Origin: Nocardioides sp. YR527
GTDB lineage: Bacteria; Actinomycetota; Actinomycetes; Propionibacteriales; Nocardioidaceae
Length of the DNA stretch: 64,000 nt
Direction of reading: 5' to 3'
NCBI RefSeq assembly: GCF_900101045.1
Contig: NZ_FNFN01000002.1
Span: forward strand, 62,001 to 126,000
The notes under the pieces are model-generated. The model was not told the DNA's origin. It made no database searches and saw only the letters and a list, made by a program, of their open reading frames with translations. Shown here in pieces: positions 1 to 8,385 of this stretch. The position numbers were made by a program, and so were the translations under genes. Each line of letters begins with the position of its first letter. Positions within the stretch are counted from its first letter, which is position 1.

Positions 1-15
1 GGTCCGAAAACGGGG

Positions 16-75
16 CGACCCGCAGACGGGCCATGTGGCCAACCCGGTGGATGAGTCCGGTACGCCTGCGGGTCG
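16..75 (-). promoter_or_regulatory. Structured part of a leader RNA for a gene beyond the left edge
   Basis: A perfect 10-bp inverted repeat (16-25 CGACCCGCAG with 66-75 CTGCGGGTCG) encloses about 40 nt. It lies downstream, in minus-strand sense, of a promoter, a very strong ribosome-binding site and a 12-codon ORF, so it probably belongs to the leader of a minus-strand gene to the left of the window. I could not match it to a known riboswitch consensus. Bases 76-123 show nothing further. Confidence 0.35.
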
Positions 76-123
76 GGTGGCTGCCGTTGGATTGCCAGCC
101 CTTATCCATAGTTGGAGAAGCTG

Positions 124-162
124 CTAGCGAGCAGCCACCTCACGCATCCAATCGTTCTTCAT
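124..162 (-). CDS. 12-residue leader peptide ORF with near-perfect Shine-Dalgarno
   Basis: A minus-strand ATG at 162 opens a 12-codon frame (MKNDWMREVAAR) ending in TAG at 124-126. Six nt upstream of the ATG is GAAAGGAGGTGATCC (183 down to 169), which matches the full complement of the 16S rRNA 3' end and is far stronger than most sites in this window. The peptide has no run of one amino acid, so classical attenuation by a starved codon is not obvious. Its position before a stable stem suggests a regulatory upstream ORF, but it could also be a truncated small protein. I recognise no family. Confidence 0.4.
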   Translation of the reverse strand: MKNDWMREVAAR

Positions 163-225
163 CTGATCGGATCACCTCCTTTCCCGTGTGGCTCAACGGT
201 AGGCGCCGGGCCATCTCGGGATCAA
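163..225 (-). promoter_or_regulatory. Promoter and ribosome-binding site of the left-edge leader
   Basis: On the minus strand, TTGATC (220-225) is separated by 18 nt from TACCGT (196-201), giving a reasonable sigma-70-type promoter with a start near 189. The transcript would reach the extended Shine-Dalgarno at 169-183 after about 6-20 nt. The promoter begins 27 nt after the ABC gene stop codon, so transcription of the leader is probably separate from the exporter genes. Confidence 0.4.
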
Positions 226-251
226 AGGGTTTTTTCTCAGAGCGTCACAGC

Positions 252-2246
252 TCAGGCGGGCTCCTCCACGAGAGCGTGGCTGAACTGCGACTGGTAGAGC
301 TCGGCGTACGCACCCTTGGCCTCGAGCAGCTCGGCATGGTTTCCCTGCTCGACGATCGCGCCGTCGCGCATGACCAGGATCAGGTCGGCGTCGCGGATCG
401 TGGAGAGCCGGTGGGCGATCACGAAGGACGTACGGTCCGAGCGCAGCGCCGCCATGGCGTGCTGCAGGAGCAGCTCGGTGCGCGTGTCGACCGAGGAGGT
501 GGCCTCGTCGAGGATCAGCAGCGACGGCTCGGCGAGGAAGGCGCGCGCGATGGTGACCAGCTGCCGCTCGCCCGCCGAGAGGTTGCCGCCCTGGTCGGTG
601 ATCAGGGTGTCGTAGCCGTCCGGCAGCGAGTGCACGAACCTGTCGACGTACGTCGCCCGGGCCGCCTCGAGGAGCTCCTCCTCCGTCGCGTCCGGCCGTC
701 CGTAGAGGATGTTGTCGCGGATCGTGCCCTCGAAGAGCCAGGTGTCCTGGAGCACCATGCCGGTGCGTTCGCGCAGATCGGAACGGGGAATCGAGGCGAT
801 GTCGACGCCGTCGAGGGTGATCCGGCCGGCATCGAGCTCGTAGAACCTCATGATCAGGTTGACCAGGGTGGTCTTGCCGGCACCGGTGGGGCCGACGATC
901 GCGACGGTCTGACCGGGACGGGCCACCAGGGACAGGTCCTCGATGAGCGGCCGGTCCTCGTCGTAGGAGAAGCTGACGTGCTCGAACCGGACCTCGCCGG
1001 CTCCGGCTCCGGCTCCGCTCAGCGCAGCGCCGACGTCGGGCGACTGCTCCTCGGCGTCGAGCAGCTCGAAGACCCGCTCGGCCGAGGCCACGCCCGACTG
1101 GAGCAGGTTCATCATCGAGGCGAGGGTGGTGATCGGCTGGGTGAACTGGCGCGAGTACTGGATGAAGGCCTGCAGCTCACCCAGGCTCAGGGCTCCGCTG
1201 GCGACGCGGAGGGACCCGATCACGCAGACCACCACGAACATCAGGTTGCCGACGAACATCATCAGCGGCATCAGGATCCCGCTGATGAACTGGGCCTTGA
1301 AGGACGCGGCGAAGAGCTTGTCGTTCTCCTCGGCGAAGGTCTTCTCGACCTCCTCCTGGCGACCGAAGACCTTGACCAGGTCATGGCCGGAGAAGGTCTC
1401 CTCGATGTGGCCGTTGAGCTTGCCGGTGTGGCGCCACTGGGCCACGAACTGGCCCTGCGACCGCTTCATCACCGCGCCGGTCACCACCAGCGAGATCGGC
1501 ACCGCGAGCAGCGCGATCAGGGCCAGCACCGGGCTGATCCAGAACATCATGAACAGCACCGTGACCAGCGTGAAGAGAGCGGTCAGCACCTGGCTGAAGG
1601 TCTGCTGCAGGGTCTGGCTGATGTTGTCGATGTCGTTGGTGACCCGGCTGAGCAGCTCGCCTCGCGGCTGCTTGTCGAAGTAGGACAGCGGGACGCTGTG
1701 GACCTTCTTCTCGACGTCCTCACGCAGGCCCTTCACGGTGCCCTGGACAACCGAGTTGAGGATCCAGCCCTGCACGAAGGAGAGCAGGGAGGCGACGAGG
1801 TAGACGGCGAGCACGACGAGCAGCGCGCTGCGCAGGGCGTCGAAGTCCACGCCCTGTCCCGGGGTGACGTAGTCCATCCCGGAGAGCATGTCGGCGAGCT
1901 TGTCGTCGCCCTGGGCACGTAGGCCCTCGACCGCCTCCTCCTGGGTCACCCCCGCCGGCAGCTGCCTGGAGAAGACACCGCCGAAGATGATGTTGGTCGC
2001 CTTGCCCAGCAGCCACGGGCCCAGTGACATCAGCGTCACGCTGACCAGGGCGAGCACGATCGTGGCGGAGGCATGGATCTTGTACGGCGCCATCCTTCGC
2101 AGCAGCCGTTTCGCCGAGGGGACGAAGTTCATCGCCTTGTCCCCCACCGCGCCGCCCGCGCCCATCGGGCCCGGGCCGCCCTGGGGACGTACGATCCGCT
2201 CGGTCTTCTTCATCTGGCCGTTCTGGCCGGCCTTCGGGTCACTCAT
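252..2246 (-). CDS. ABC exporter half-transporter, canonical-site subunit
   Basis: This 664-residue protein has an N-terminal six-helix ABC exporter domain (roughly residues 40-370) and a C-terminal ATPase. Walker A is GPTGAGKTT, the signature is LSAGERQ (a variant of LSGGQ), and Walker B LLILDEATSSVD keeps the catalytic glutamate. A basic, glycine- and proline-rich tail of about 40 residues precedes the first helix. The start ATG at 2246 has a GAGGAGG site upstream. It is the second exporter gene after the TetR regulator and the 582-residue half-transporter, so the two probably form a heterodimeric multidrug-type exporter in the cytoplasmic membrane. The 115-nt gap before it holds a palindromic element. 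Confidence 0.9.
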   Translation of the reverse strand: MSDPKAGQNGQMKKTERIVRPQGGPGPMGAGGAVGDKAMNFVPSAKRLLRRMAPYKIHASATIVLALVSVTLMSLGPWLLGKATNIIFGGVFSRQLPAGVTQEEAVEGLRAQGDDKLADMLSGMDYVTPGQGVDFDALRSALLVVLAVYLVASLLSFVQGWILNSVVQGTVKGLREDVEKKVHSVPLSYFDKQPRGELLSRVTNDIDNISQTLQQTFSQVLTALFTLVTVLFMMFWISPVLALIALLAVPISLVVTGAVMKRSQGQFVAQWRHTGKLNGHIEETFSGHDLVKVFGRQEEVEKTFAEENDKLFAASFKAQFISGILMPLMMFVGNLMFVVVCVIGSLRVASGALSLGELQAFIQYSRQFTQPITTLASMMNLLQSGVASAERVFELLDAEEQSPDVGAALSGAGAGAGEVRFEHVSFSYDEDRPLIEDLSLVARPGQTVAIVGPTGAGKTTLVNLIMRFYELDAGRITLDGVDIASIPRSDLRERTGMVLQDTWLFEGTIRDNILYGRPDATEEELLEAARATYVDRFVHSLPDGYDTLITDQGGNLSAGERQLVTIARAFLAEPSLLILDEATSSVDTRTELLLQHAMAALRSDRTSFVIAHRLSTIRDADLILVMRDGAIVEQGNHAELLEAKGAYAELYQSQFSHALVEEPA

Positions 2247-2270
2247 GCCGCGGCCTCCTCCTCGGATGCT

Positions 2271-2350
2271 GACCGAGGTACCTCGGTGCGGATGCAGTTC
2301 CTTCGTGGAGTTCCACGAAGGAGGTGATCGTTCACCGAGTTACCTCGGTG
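2271..2350. repeat. Compact repeat element between the two exporter genes
   Basis: Three inverted repeats fill this gap. They are a perfect 16-nt palindrome ACCGAGGTACCTCGGT (2272-2287), an 11-bp stem with a 2-nt loop (TCCTTCGTGGA at 2299-2309 and its complement at 2312-2322), and CACCGAG/CTCGGTG (2333-2350). The outer two are near-identical direct copies (ACCGAGgTACCTCGGTG against ACCGAGtTACCTCGGTG) flanking the central hairpin. It could be a small REP/MITE-like element, a processing hairpin that tunes the ratio of the two exporter subunits, or a transcription attenuator. Confidence 0.6.
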
Positions 2351-2361
2351 AGCATTCAGCC

Positions 2362-4110
2362 TCATGCCGCCGCCTCCTCTGCGCTGAGCTGGGAGGAGAC
2401 GATCTCCTGGTAGGTGGCATTGCCGGCGAGGAGCTCCTCGTGGGTGCCTTCGCCGACGACGGCGCCGTCCTCGAGCACGAGGATCTTGTCGGCGTCGCGG
2501 ATGGTGGAGACGCGCTGGGCGACCACGACGACCGTGGCGTTACGGGTCTCGGGGGCGAGCGCGGCACGGAGCCGGGCGTCGGTGGCGACGTCGAGCGCGG
2601 AGAAGGAGTCGTCGAAGAGATAGATGTCGGGCCTCCTCACCAGCGCCCGGGCGATGGCCAGGCGTTGCCGCTGGCCGCCGGAGACGTTGGTGCCGCCCTG
2701 GTCGATCTCGGCGTCGAGGCCGGTGCCGTCCTCGGGGGCCATCCGCTCCACGAAGTCCCGCGCCTGGGCGACCTCGAGCGCATGCCAGAGCTCCTCGTCG
2801 GTGGCGTCCGGCTTGCCGTGGAGCAGGTTGGAGCGGACGGTGCCGGTGAAGAGGAACGCCTTCTGCGGCACCAGCCCGAGGGAGCTGCGCAGGGTGGCCG
2901 GGTCGAGGTCGCGTACGTCGATACCGCCCACACGCACGGCTCCGGCCGTCGCGTCGAAGAGCCGCGGGATGAGGCCCAGCAGGGTCGTCTTGCCGGCGCC
3001 GGTGGAGCCGATGATCGCGACGGTCTGCCCGGGCCTGGCCTCGAAGGTGAGGTCGTGGAGGACGGGGTGGTCGGCGCCGGGGTAGGTGAAGCCGGCTCCG
3101 GTGAAGTCGACGTGCCCGTGCCGGGAGATCTCGGTGACTCCCGCCGCCGGCGGGGTCACGCTGGTCTCGGTGTCGAGGACCTCGGCGATCCGGTCGGCGC
3201 AGACGGCGGCACGGGGCACCTGCATGAGCATGAAGGTGCCCATCATGATGGACATCAGGATCTGCATCAGGTACTGCAGGAAGGCGGTCAGCGGGCCGAC
3301 CTGCATCAACCCCTCGTCGACCCGGATGCCGCCGAACCAGATCACCGCGACGCTGGCGACGTTGATGACCAGCATCATCAGCGGGAACATCGTCGACATC
3401 CAGCGCCCGGCCCGCAGCGCGACGTCGGTGAGCTCGTCGTTGGCCTTCGCGAAGCGCTCTGTCTCCTGACGCTCGCGTACGAACGCGCGGATCACCCGGA
3501 TGCCGGTGATCTGCTCACGCAGGATGCGGTTGACCGCGTCGATGCGCTCCTGCACCTTGCGGAAGTTGGGGACCATGCCGCGCACGACCACGGTCATGGA
3601 GATGAGCAGCACGGGGATGACGACCGCGAGCAGCCAGGAGAGCCCGGCGTCCACGCGGATCGCCATCGCGACGCCGCCGATCATCATCATCGGCACCATC
3701 ACCGCGAGCGTGCAGGTGAGCACGGCGAGCATCTGGACCTGCTGGACGTCGTTGGTGGTCCGGGTGATCAGCGACGGGGCGCCGAAGCGGCCGACCTCGC
3801 GAGCGCTGAAGGAGCCGACCTTCGCGAAGATTGCCGCCCGCAGGTCACGGCCGAAGCTCATCGAGCTCCGGGCGGCGAAGTAGACGCTGGTGATCGAGGC
3901 GAGGATCTGCACCAGCGCGACGCCGAGCATGATCGCGCCGATCTCGAGGATGTAGCCGGTGTCGCCCTTGGCCACACCCTTGTCGATGATGTCGGCGTTC
4001 AGGCTGGGCAGCAGCATGAAGGCCGAGGTCGAGAAGAGCTGCAGGATCGCGATGACGATCAGGAATCTCTTGTACGGGAGCAGGTAGTCCCGCAGCAGTC
4101 GGAGAAGCAT
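2362..4110 (-). CDS. ABC exporter half-transporter, degenerate-site subunit
   Basis: This 582-residue protein combines an ABC exporter membrane domain with a C-terminal ATPase. It has Walker A GSTGAGKTT and a canonical VSGGQRQ signature. Walker B reads IYLFDDSFSALD, so the usual catalytic glutamate is aspartate. Heterodimeric exporters such as TM287/288 and BmrC/D carry one such degenerate site, and the paired 664-residue protein has the intact one, so the two are best read as one heterodimer. The gene starts right after the TetR regulator (stop at 4111, start at 4110) and is therefore co-transcribed with it. The substrate cannot be told from sequence. Confidence 0.9.
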   Translation of the reverse strand: MLLRLLRDYLLPYKRFLIVIAILQLFSTSAFMLLPSLNADIIDKGVAKGDTGYILEIGAIMLGVALVQILASITSVYFAARSSMSFGRDLRAAIFAKVGSFSAREVGRFGAPSLITRTTNDVQQVQMLAVLTCTLAVMVPMMMIGGVAMAIRVDAGLSWLLAVVIPVLLISMTVVVRGMVPNFRKVQERIDAVNRILREQITGIRVIRAFVRERQETERFAKANDELTDVALRAGRWMSTMFPLMMLVINVASVAVIWFGGIRVDEGLMQVGPLTAFLQYLMQILMSIMMGTFMLMQVPRAAVCADRIAEVLDTETSVTPPAAGVTEISRHGHVDFTGAGFTYPGADHPVLHDLTFEARPGQTVAIIGSTGAGKTTLLGLIPRLFDATAGAVRVGGIDVRDLDPATLRSSLGLVPQKAFLFTGTVRSNLLHGKPDATDEELWHALEVAQARDFVERMAPEDGTGLDAEIDQGGTNVSGGQRQRLAIARALVRRPDIYLFDDSFSALDVATDARLRAALAPETRNATVVVVAQRVSTIRDADKILVLEDGAVVGEGTHEELLAGNATYQEIVSSQLSAEEAAA

Positions 4111-4755
4111 TCAGTCATTCCCTCTGGTCAGGCCGTGCTCGATGAGAATGCCGCCGAGCAGCACGTCGATGACGTCCTCGCTGCTCAACGGCTGGTTCGT
4201 TCGGTTCAGACCGGGGAGCCAGGCCCCGATCGTGAGGCTGCGCAGCACCAGCGCGGCCTTGCGCGGCGGCAGCCGCAGCTCGTTCACGTGCGGCTCGAAG
4301 ACGAGCCTGGTCAGGTTGTCGACGAGGGCCTTGTTGGCCTCGATGAGGAACTTCGGGGGCCCGTGCTGCGGACGTACGTCCTCGGGGTCGGGCTGTTCTA
4401 GAACGGCCGAGCGCACCGCCATCATCACGAGGAGGTTGCGCTGCGAGGATGCCGCGAGCAGGTCGATGACCGCCCGGAGCTTGTCCTCGATCTCGGCCTT
4501 GCCCTCCACGACCTCAGTGATCGACTCGTCCGCTCGGACCGGATCGAAGATGTTCTCGGCGACCGCCCGGTAGAGCTCCCGCTTGTCGCGGAAGTGCCGG
4601 AAGATGGTGCCTTCGGCGACTCCGGACGCCTCGGCGATCAGCCTGGTCGTCGTCGCCGTGCCGTGCTCGATCAGCAGCGTCTCGGTCGCCGCGATGATCG
4701 CTGCGCGCCGGTCTGCTGCGGGAATCGGCTTGGCCCGCGTACGTCGTTCGTCCAC
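4111..4755 (-). CDS. TetR-family repressor of the exporter operon
   Basis: An N-terminal TetR helix-turn-helix (about residues 15-60, with GTIFRHFRDKRELY) is followed by an all-helical ligand domain. I chose the GTG at 4755 (MDERRTRAK) over an upstream in-frame GTG at 4785. The upstream one lies inside the operator palindrome, while 4755 sits 7 nt after a -10 box, as expected for a leaderless mRNA. The protein is then 214 residues. It is the first gene of a three-gene unit with the ABC exporter, so it probably represses its own promoter and releases it when a transported drug binds. Confidence 0.88.
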   Translation of the reverse strand: MDERRTRAKPIPAADRRAAIIAATETLLIEHGTATTTRLIAEASGVAEGTIFRHFRDKRELYRAVAENIFDPVRADESITEVVEGKAEIEDKLRAVIDLLAASSQRNLLVMMAVRSAVLEQPDPEDVRPQHGPPKFLIEANKALVDNLTRLVFEPHVNELRLPPRKAALVLRSLTIGAWLPGLNRTNQPLSSEDVIDVLLGGILIEHGLTRGND

Positions 4756-4762
4756 GTCGACC

Positions 4763-4791
4763 AGCGTAAGTGAGTGAGCACTCACTCACAA
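4763..4791 (-). promoter_or_regulatory. TetR promoter with operator in the spacer
   Basis: On the minus strand, -35 TTGTGA (4786-4791), a 17-nt spacer and -10 TACGCT (4763-4768) form a well-spaced promoter 7 nt before the GTG start. The palindrome TGAGTGAG-CA-CTCACTCA (4771-4788) occupies the spacer and part of the -35, where a bound TetR dimer would block polymerase. The remaining intergenic bases 4792-4935 carry the protease ribosome-binding site; I see no clear promoter for the protease there. Confidence 0.75.
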
Positions 4792-4935
4792 CCCAATTAT
4801 TGGGTGGCTGGTCCCCCCAAACCCTGTTCGAGCGGATGCCGACTAGGGCATGCTGGGTCGCTATGCCGGGCCGACAAGGGCCATGGCAGCGGTGGTCCCG
4901 ACAATCTCGGCCACCGGATCCGGAATGGAGACAGC

Positions 4936-6648
4936 ATGCGTAGGTTGTTGACAGGCGCGACCGCGGTCGCGCTGGGGGTCACCGGCACCCTCGTCATGGC
5001 GAACTCGGGCAACGCCACCTCCGACCAGGAGGTCCGCTATGTCGTGGCATATGCCGAGGGATCCTCGGCCGCCAGCGCCCGTGCCGCGGTGAAGGCCGCG
5101 GGGGGCGAGATCGTCTCGGAGAACAGTGACATCGGTGTCGCGACGGTCACCGCGGGCGAGGACTTCGCCCGGGCGGCGAACGCCTCGAGCGCCCTCGTCG
5201 GCGCGGCCCAGGACAGGATCGTGGGCGCCACCACCCCTGACGCGGCGAGCAAGGCCCGCAAGCAGGAGGTGTCGAAGGTCGAGACCGAGTTCCGTGGCAC
5301 CCAGGGCACCGCACCGAAGGCGCCGAAGCACAAGCCCAAGACCGAGCCGCTCTCCGGCCTGCAGTGGGACATGGCCCAGATCGACGCCGCGGCGGCCAAC
5401 AAGACCGAGCGCGGCAAGGGTGTCCGCGTCGGCATCCTGGACACCGGTGTCGACGGGTCGCACCCCGACATCGCCCCCAACTTCGACGCGAAGCTGAGCC
5501 GCAACTTCACCACCGACATCCCGGTCGACGCCAACGGCGACGCGGTCGACGGTCCGTGTGAGGACGAGCCCGACGCCTCCTGCACGGACGCGGCCGACGT
5601 CGACGAGAACGGCCACGGCACCCACGTCGCCTCGACCATCGCCTCGCCGGTCAACGGCGTCGGCATCTCCGGCGTCGCCCCGCAGGCCGACATCGTCAAC
5701 CTGCGCGCCGGCCAGGACTCCGGCTACTTCTTCCTGCAGCCGTCGGTCGACGCGCTGACCTACGCCGGCCGCAACGGCATCGACGTGGTCAACATGAGCT
5801 ACTACGTCGACCCGTGGCTCTTCAACTGCACCAACCACCCGGCCGACTCCGCCGCGGACCAGGCCGAGCAGGTCACGATCATCACCGCGATGCAGCGTGC
5901 CCTCGACTACGCCCGCGCCCGTGGCGTCACCCTCGTCGCGGCCGCCGGCAACCAGGCGATCGACTACACCAAGCCGCAGACCGACGCGAGCAGCCCCGAC
6001 TACGCCAGCGAGCCCGGCGAGGCCGCCTACGTCCGTGACCTGCTCGACCCCGAGTCGTGCGTCTCGATGCCCACCGAGGGCAACGGGGTCATCGCGGTCA
6101 GCGCCACCGGTCCGTCCGAGCGCAAGTCCTACTACTCCAGCTACGGCAACGGCTTCGTCGACGTCGCGGCGCCTGGTGGGGATGCGTACGACACCGCGGA
6201 CGGGACGCGCGACTACGCCGCCACCATCCTGGCCGCCTACCCCTACGACCTGGGCGTGGCCGAGGGTGCGATCGACCCGGCGACCGGCGAGGTCCTGGTG
6301 CCGTGGGCGGTCGCGGACTGCTCCAGCGGTGAGTGCTCCTACTACCAGTACCTGCAGGGCACCTCGATGGCCTCCCCGCACGCCGCTGGTGTGGCCGCGC
6401 TGATCGTCGGCAAGTACGGACACCACGACCGCTCCGGCAAGACCCTCTCGCCCCGTACGGTCGAGAAGATCCTGCGCTGGTCGGCCACCGACAAGGCCTG
6501 CCCGGTGCCGGCCGACTTCACCTACGTACGCCACCTGCCCAACGGCACGACGGCGACCTCCACCCACACCTGTGAGGGTGGCGAGGCGCCGAACGGCTTC
6601 TACGGCAGCGGCATCGTCAACGCGAAGGCAGCGGTCGGCCGACGCTGA
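4936..6648 (+). CDS. Secreted S8 (subtilisin-like) serine protease
   Basis: A 570-residue preproprotein. Residues 1-28 form a signal peptide (MRRLLTGATAVALGV...). Residues 35-100 look like an I9-type propeptide inhibitor, and the peptidase S8 domain follows. The catalytic triad is visible: Asp169 in VGILDTGVDG, His227 in NGHGTHVAS and Ser477 in GTSMASPHAAG. Cysteine pairs in the inserts suggest disulfides and fit an extracellular enzyme. The ATG at 4936 has GGAG 5 nt upstream; the frame is open further upstream but that extension has no protein-like character. The gene stands alone and ends in a hairpin. Confidence 0.92.
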   Translation: MRRLLTGATAVALGVTGTLVMANSGNATSDQEVRYVVAYAEGSSAASARAAVKAAGGEIVSENSDIGVATVTAGEDFARAANASSALVGAAQDRIVGATTPDAASKARKQEVSKVETEFRGTQGTAPKAPKHKPKTEPLSGLQWDMAQIDAAAANKTERGKGVRVGILDTGVDGSHPDIAPNFDAKLSRNFTTDIPVDANGDAVDGPCEDEPDASCTDAADVDENGHGTHVASTIASPVNGVGISGVAPQADIVNLRAGQDSGYFFLQPSVDALTYAGRNGIDVVNMSYYVDPWLFNCTNHPADSAADQAEQVTIITAMQRALDYARARGVTLVAAAGNQAIDYTKPQTDASSPDYASEPGEAAYVRDLLDPESCVSMPTEGNGVIAVSATGPSERKSYYSSYGNGFVDVAAPGGDAYDTADGTRDYAATILAAYPYDLGVAEGAIDPATGEVLVPWAVADCSSGECSYYQYLQGTSMASPHAAGVAALIVGKYGHHDRSGKTLSPRTVEKILRWSATDKACPVPADFTYVRHLPNGTTATSTHTCEGGEAPNGFYGSGIVNAKAAVGRR

Positions 6649-6664
6649 TCATCTCCTTCGACTC

Positions 6665-6695
6665 GGCCCGGATGCTCATCTCGAGCATCCGGGCC
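6665..6695 (+). terminator. Terminator hairpin after the S8 protease
   Basis: A 13-bp perfect stem, GGCCCGGATGCTC (6665-6677) and GAGCATCCGGGCC (6683-6695), with a 5-nt loop, is followed by GTTCCATTCCTTT. The next operon starts just after it, with a TAAGGT -10 box at 6708-6713. Confidence 0.8.
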
Positions 6696-6719
6696 GTTCC
6701 ATTCCTTTAAGGTTCGGCC

Positions 6720-7343
6720 ATGCAGAGTTGGTTGGTGGCGCACTGGGTCGAGGTCGCCGGGGTGGTCACCGGAGCGGCATGCGTGATCCTGGCGGCGCGG
6801 CGGAGCATGTGGACCTATCCGATCGGGATCGCGAACACTGCGCTCTACCTGGTCGTCTTCGCCGAGAGCGCCCTCTATGCCGACGCGGCGCTGCAGGTCA
6901 TGTTCATGGTGCTCTCGGTGACCGGCTGGGTCGACTGGGCACTGGCCCGTCGGCGGGAGTCGGCGGCGCACCTGCGCCGGGACGAGGCGTTCGTCGGGGT
7001 CGCCTCGGCCCGGACGCTCCTGCTCATGGCGCTCGGGTTCGCGGTGGCGTTGGCGGCGATCGCGTACGTCCTGCACGCCTTCACCGACTCCACCACCGAG
7101 GTTCCGGACGCCGCCGTCACCGCGGGCAGCGTGATCGCGCAGATCATGCTCAACCGGCGCTGGTGGCAGTGCTGGCTGGTCTGGCTGGCCGTCGACGTCG
7201 TCTCGGTCGGCCTGTACGCCTACAAGGGGCTGTGGCCGACCGCGGTGCTCTACCTCGGCTTCTGTGTGATCGTCCTGGTCGCGCTGCGGGACTGGCGCCG
7301 GGTGCTGGTCCCGACCCGCGAGCCGGAGGTCGCGGGTGTCTGA
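6720..7343 (+). CDS. pnuC: PnuC-type nicotinamide riboside transporter
   Basis: A 207-residue membrane protein with about seven hydrophobic segments and the family pattern WTYPIGIANTALYLVVF near the N-terminus and a WPTAVLYLGF segment near the C-terminus. PnuC proteins let nicotinamide riboside cross the membrane by facilitated diffusion, trapped by phosphorylation inside. The next gene, overlapping by 8 nt, encodes the NadR-type enzyme that would do this, a classic pairing. A TAAGGT -10 box ends 6 nt before the ATG, so the operon mRNA is probably leaderless. This is the first gene of a seven-gene overlapping run. Confidence 0.88.
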   Translation: MQSWLVAHWVEVAGVVTGAACVILAARRSMWTYPIGIANTALYLVVFAESALYADAALQVMFMVLSVTGWVDWALARRRESAAHLRRDEAFVGVASARTLLLMALGFAVALAAIAYVLHAFTDSTTEVPDAAVTAGSVIAQIMLNRRWWQCWLVWLAVDVVSVGLYAYKGLWPTAVLYLGFCVIVLVALRDWRRVLVPTREPEVAGV

Positions 7344-8385
7344 GCGGTCTTTCGACCACGGGTTGGTGCTCGGGAAGTTCTACCCGTTCCACGCCGGCCA
7401 CCAAGCACTCATCCGTGCGGCCCTGCGCGCCTGCGACCGGGTCACCGTCGAGCTCCTCGGCGCGCAGGTGGAGACCATCCCGCTCGAGGTGCGCGCGGAG
7501 TGGCTGCGCGAGGAGCACCCGACCGCCCACGTGGTCGCCGCGATGGACGAGGCGCGGGTCGACTTCGACGACCCGGCGGCCTGGGACGAGCACATGGTGG
7601 TCATCTCCGAGCTGCTCCCGGCCCCGGTCGACGCGGTCTTCTCCTCCGACGCCTACGGCGAGGAGCTCGCCCGGCGGCTGGACGCGACCTGGGTCCAGGT
7701 CGATCCCGGCCGGGTGTTCAACTCGGTGTCGGGAACGGCGATCCGTCGAGACCCGGCCAGCCACTGGGCCGAGCTGCCCGCTCCGGTCCGCGCCTGGCTC
7801 ACCGAGCGGGTCGTGGTGCTCGGCGCGGAGTCGACCGGGACCACGACGCTGGCTTCTGAGCTTGCCGTCGGCCTGGGGACACACTGCGTCCCCGAGTACG
7901 GCCGGCTCTGGTCCGAGATCCGCCCTGGCGGCCTGTTCACGCCCTGGCGCAGCGACGAGTTCGACCTGATCGTCGACCGGCAGATCGGCTGGGAGGACGC
8001 CGCCCGGCGCCGGGTGCCGAAGCCCGTCCTGGTCTGCGACACCGACGTGCTGGCGACGACGCTGTGGCACGAGCGCTACGTCGGCCCGACGCCCGCCCAC
8101 CTCGTGGCCCGTGCCGCCGCGCACCGGCCGGTCGCCTACGTCCTGACCGGGGACGAGATCGACTTCGTGCAGGATGGGATGCGCGACGGCGAGCACGTCC
8201 GGCACGGGATGCAGGAGCGGTTCCGCGAGGTGCTGGCCGGCCAGCCGGTGCCGTGGATCGAGGTCCGCGGCAGCGTGGCCGAACGCCTTGCCGCGACCCA
8301 CGAGTTCCTCGAGCCACTGCTCGGGCGAAGCAACCGGATCGGCCCGTCATTGGAGGAGCTCGCGATGGAGGACAGTGACCAATGA
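7336..8385 (+). CDS. nadR: NadR-type NMN adenylyltransferase / nicotinamide riboside kinase
   Basis: A 349-residue two-domain enzyme without the N-terminal repressor domain of enterobacterial NadR. The nucleotidyltransferase motif GKFYPFHAGH lies at residues 13-22 and SVSGTAIRR (about 130-138) is the second signature. The C-terminal kinase-like domain begins near residue 158. Its P-loop reads GAESTGTTT, so the Walker A lysine is replaced by threonine (position 169). The expected role is phosphorylation of nicotinamide riboside from PnuC and adenylation of NMN to NAD, but the kinase step needs checking because of the lost lysine. The GTG start overlaps pnuC by 8 nt, and the stop overlaps the next ATG by 4 nt. 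Confidence 0.87.
   Translation: MSERSFDHGLVLGKFYPFHAGHQALIRAALRACDRVTVELLGAQVETIPLEVRAEWLREEHPTAHVVAAMDEARVDFDDPAAWDEHMVVISELLPAPVDAVFSSDAYGEELARRLDATWVQVDPGRVFNSVSGTAIRRDPASHWAELPAPVRAWLTERVVVLGAESTGTTTLASELAVGLGTHCVPEYGRLWSEIRPGGLFTPWRSDEFDLIVDRQIGWEDAARRRVPKPVLVCDTDVLATTLWHERYVGPTPAHLVARAAAHRPVAYVLTGDEIDFVQDGMRDGEHVRHGMQERFREVLAGQPVPWIEVRGSVAERLAATHEFLEPLLGRSNRIGPSLEELAMEDSDQ

Noticed and set aside
49..60. GGATGAGTCCGG resembling part of a hammerhead ribozyme core
   Set aside because: The conserved CUGAUGA context and the GAAA segment with supporting stems are missing.
169..183. GGATCACCTCCTTTC identical to the 3' end of 16S rRNA
   Set aside because: Only these 15 nt match; the sequence before them is not rRNA. 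Read on the minus strand it is a Shine-Dalgarno site followed 6 nt later by an ATG, a better explanation.
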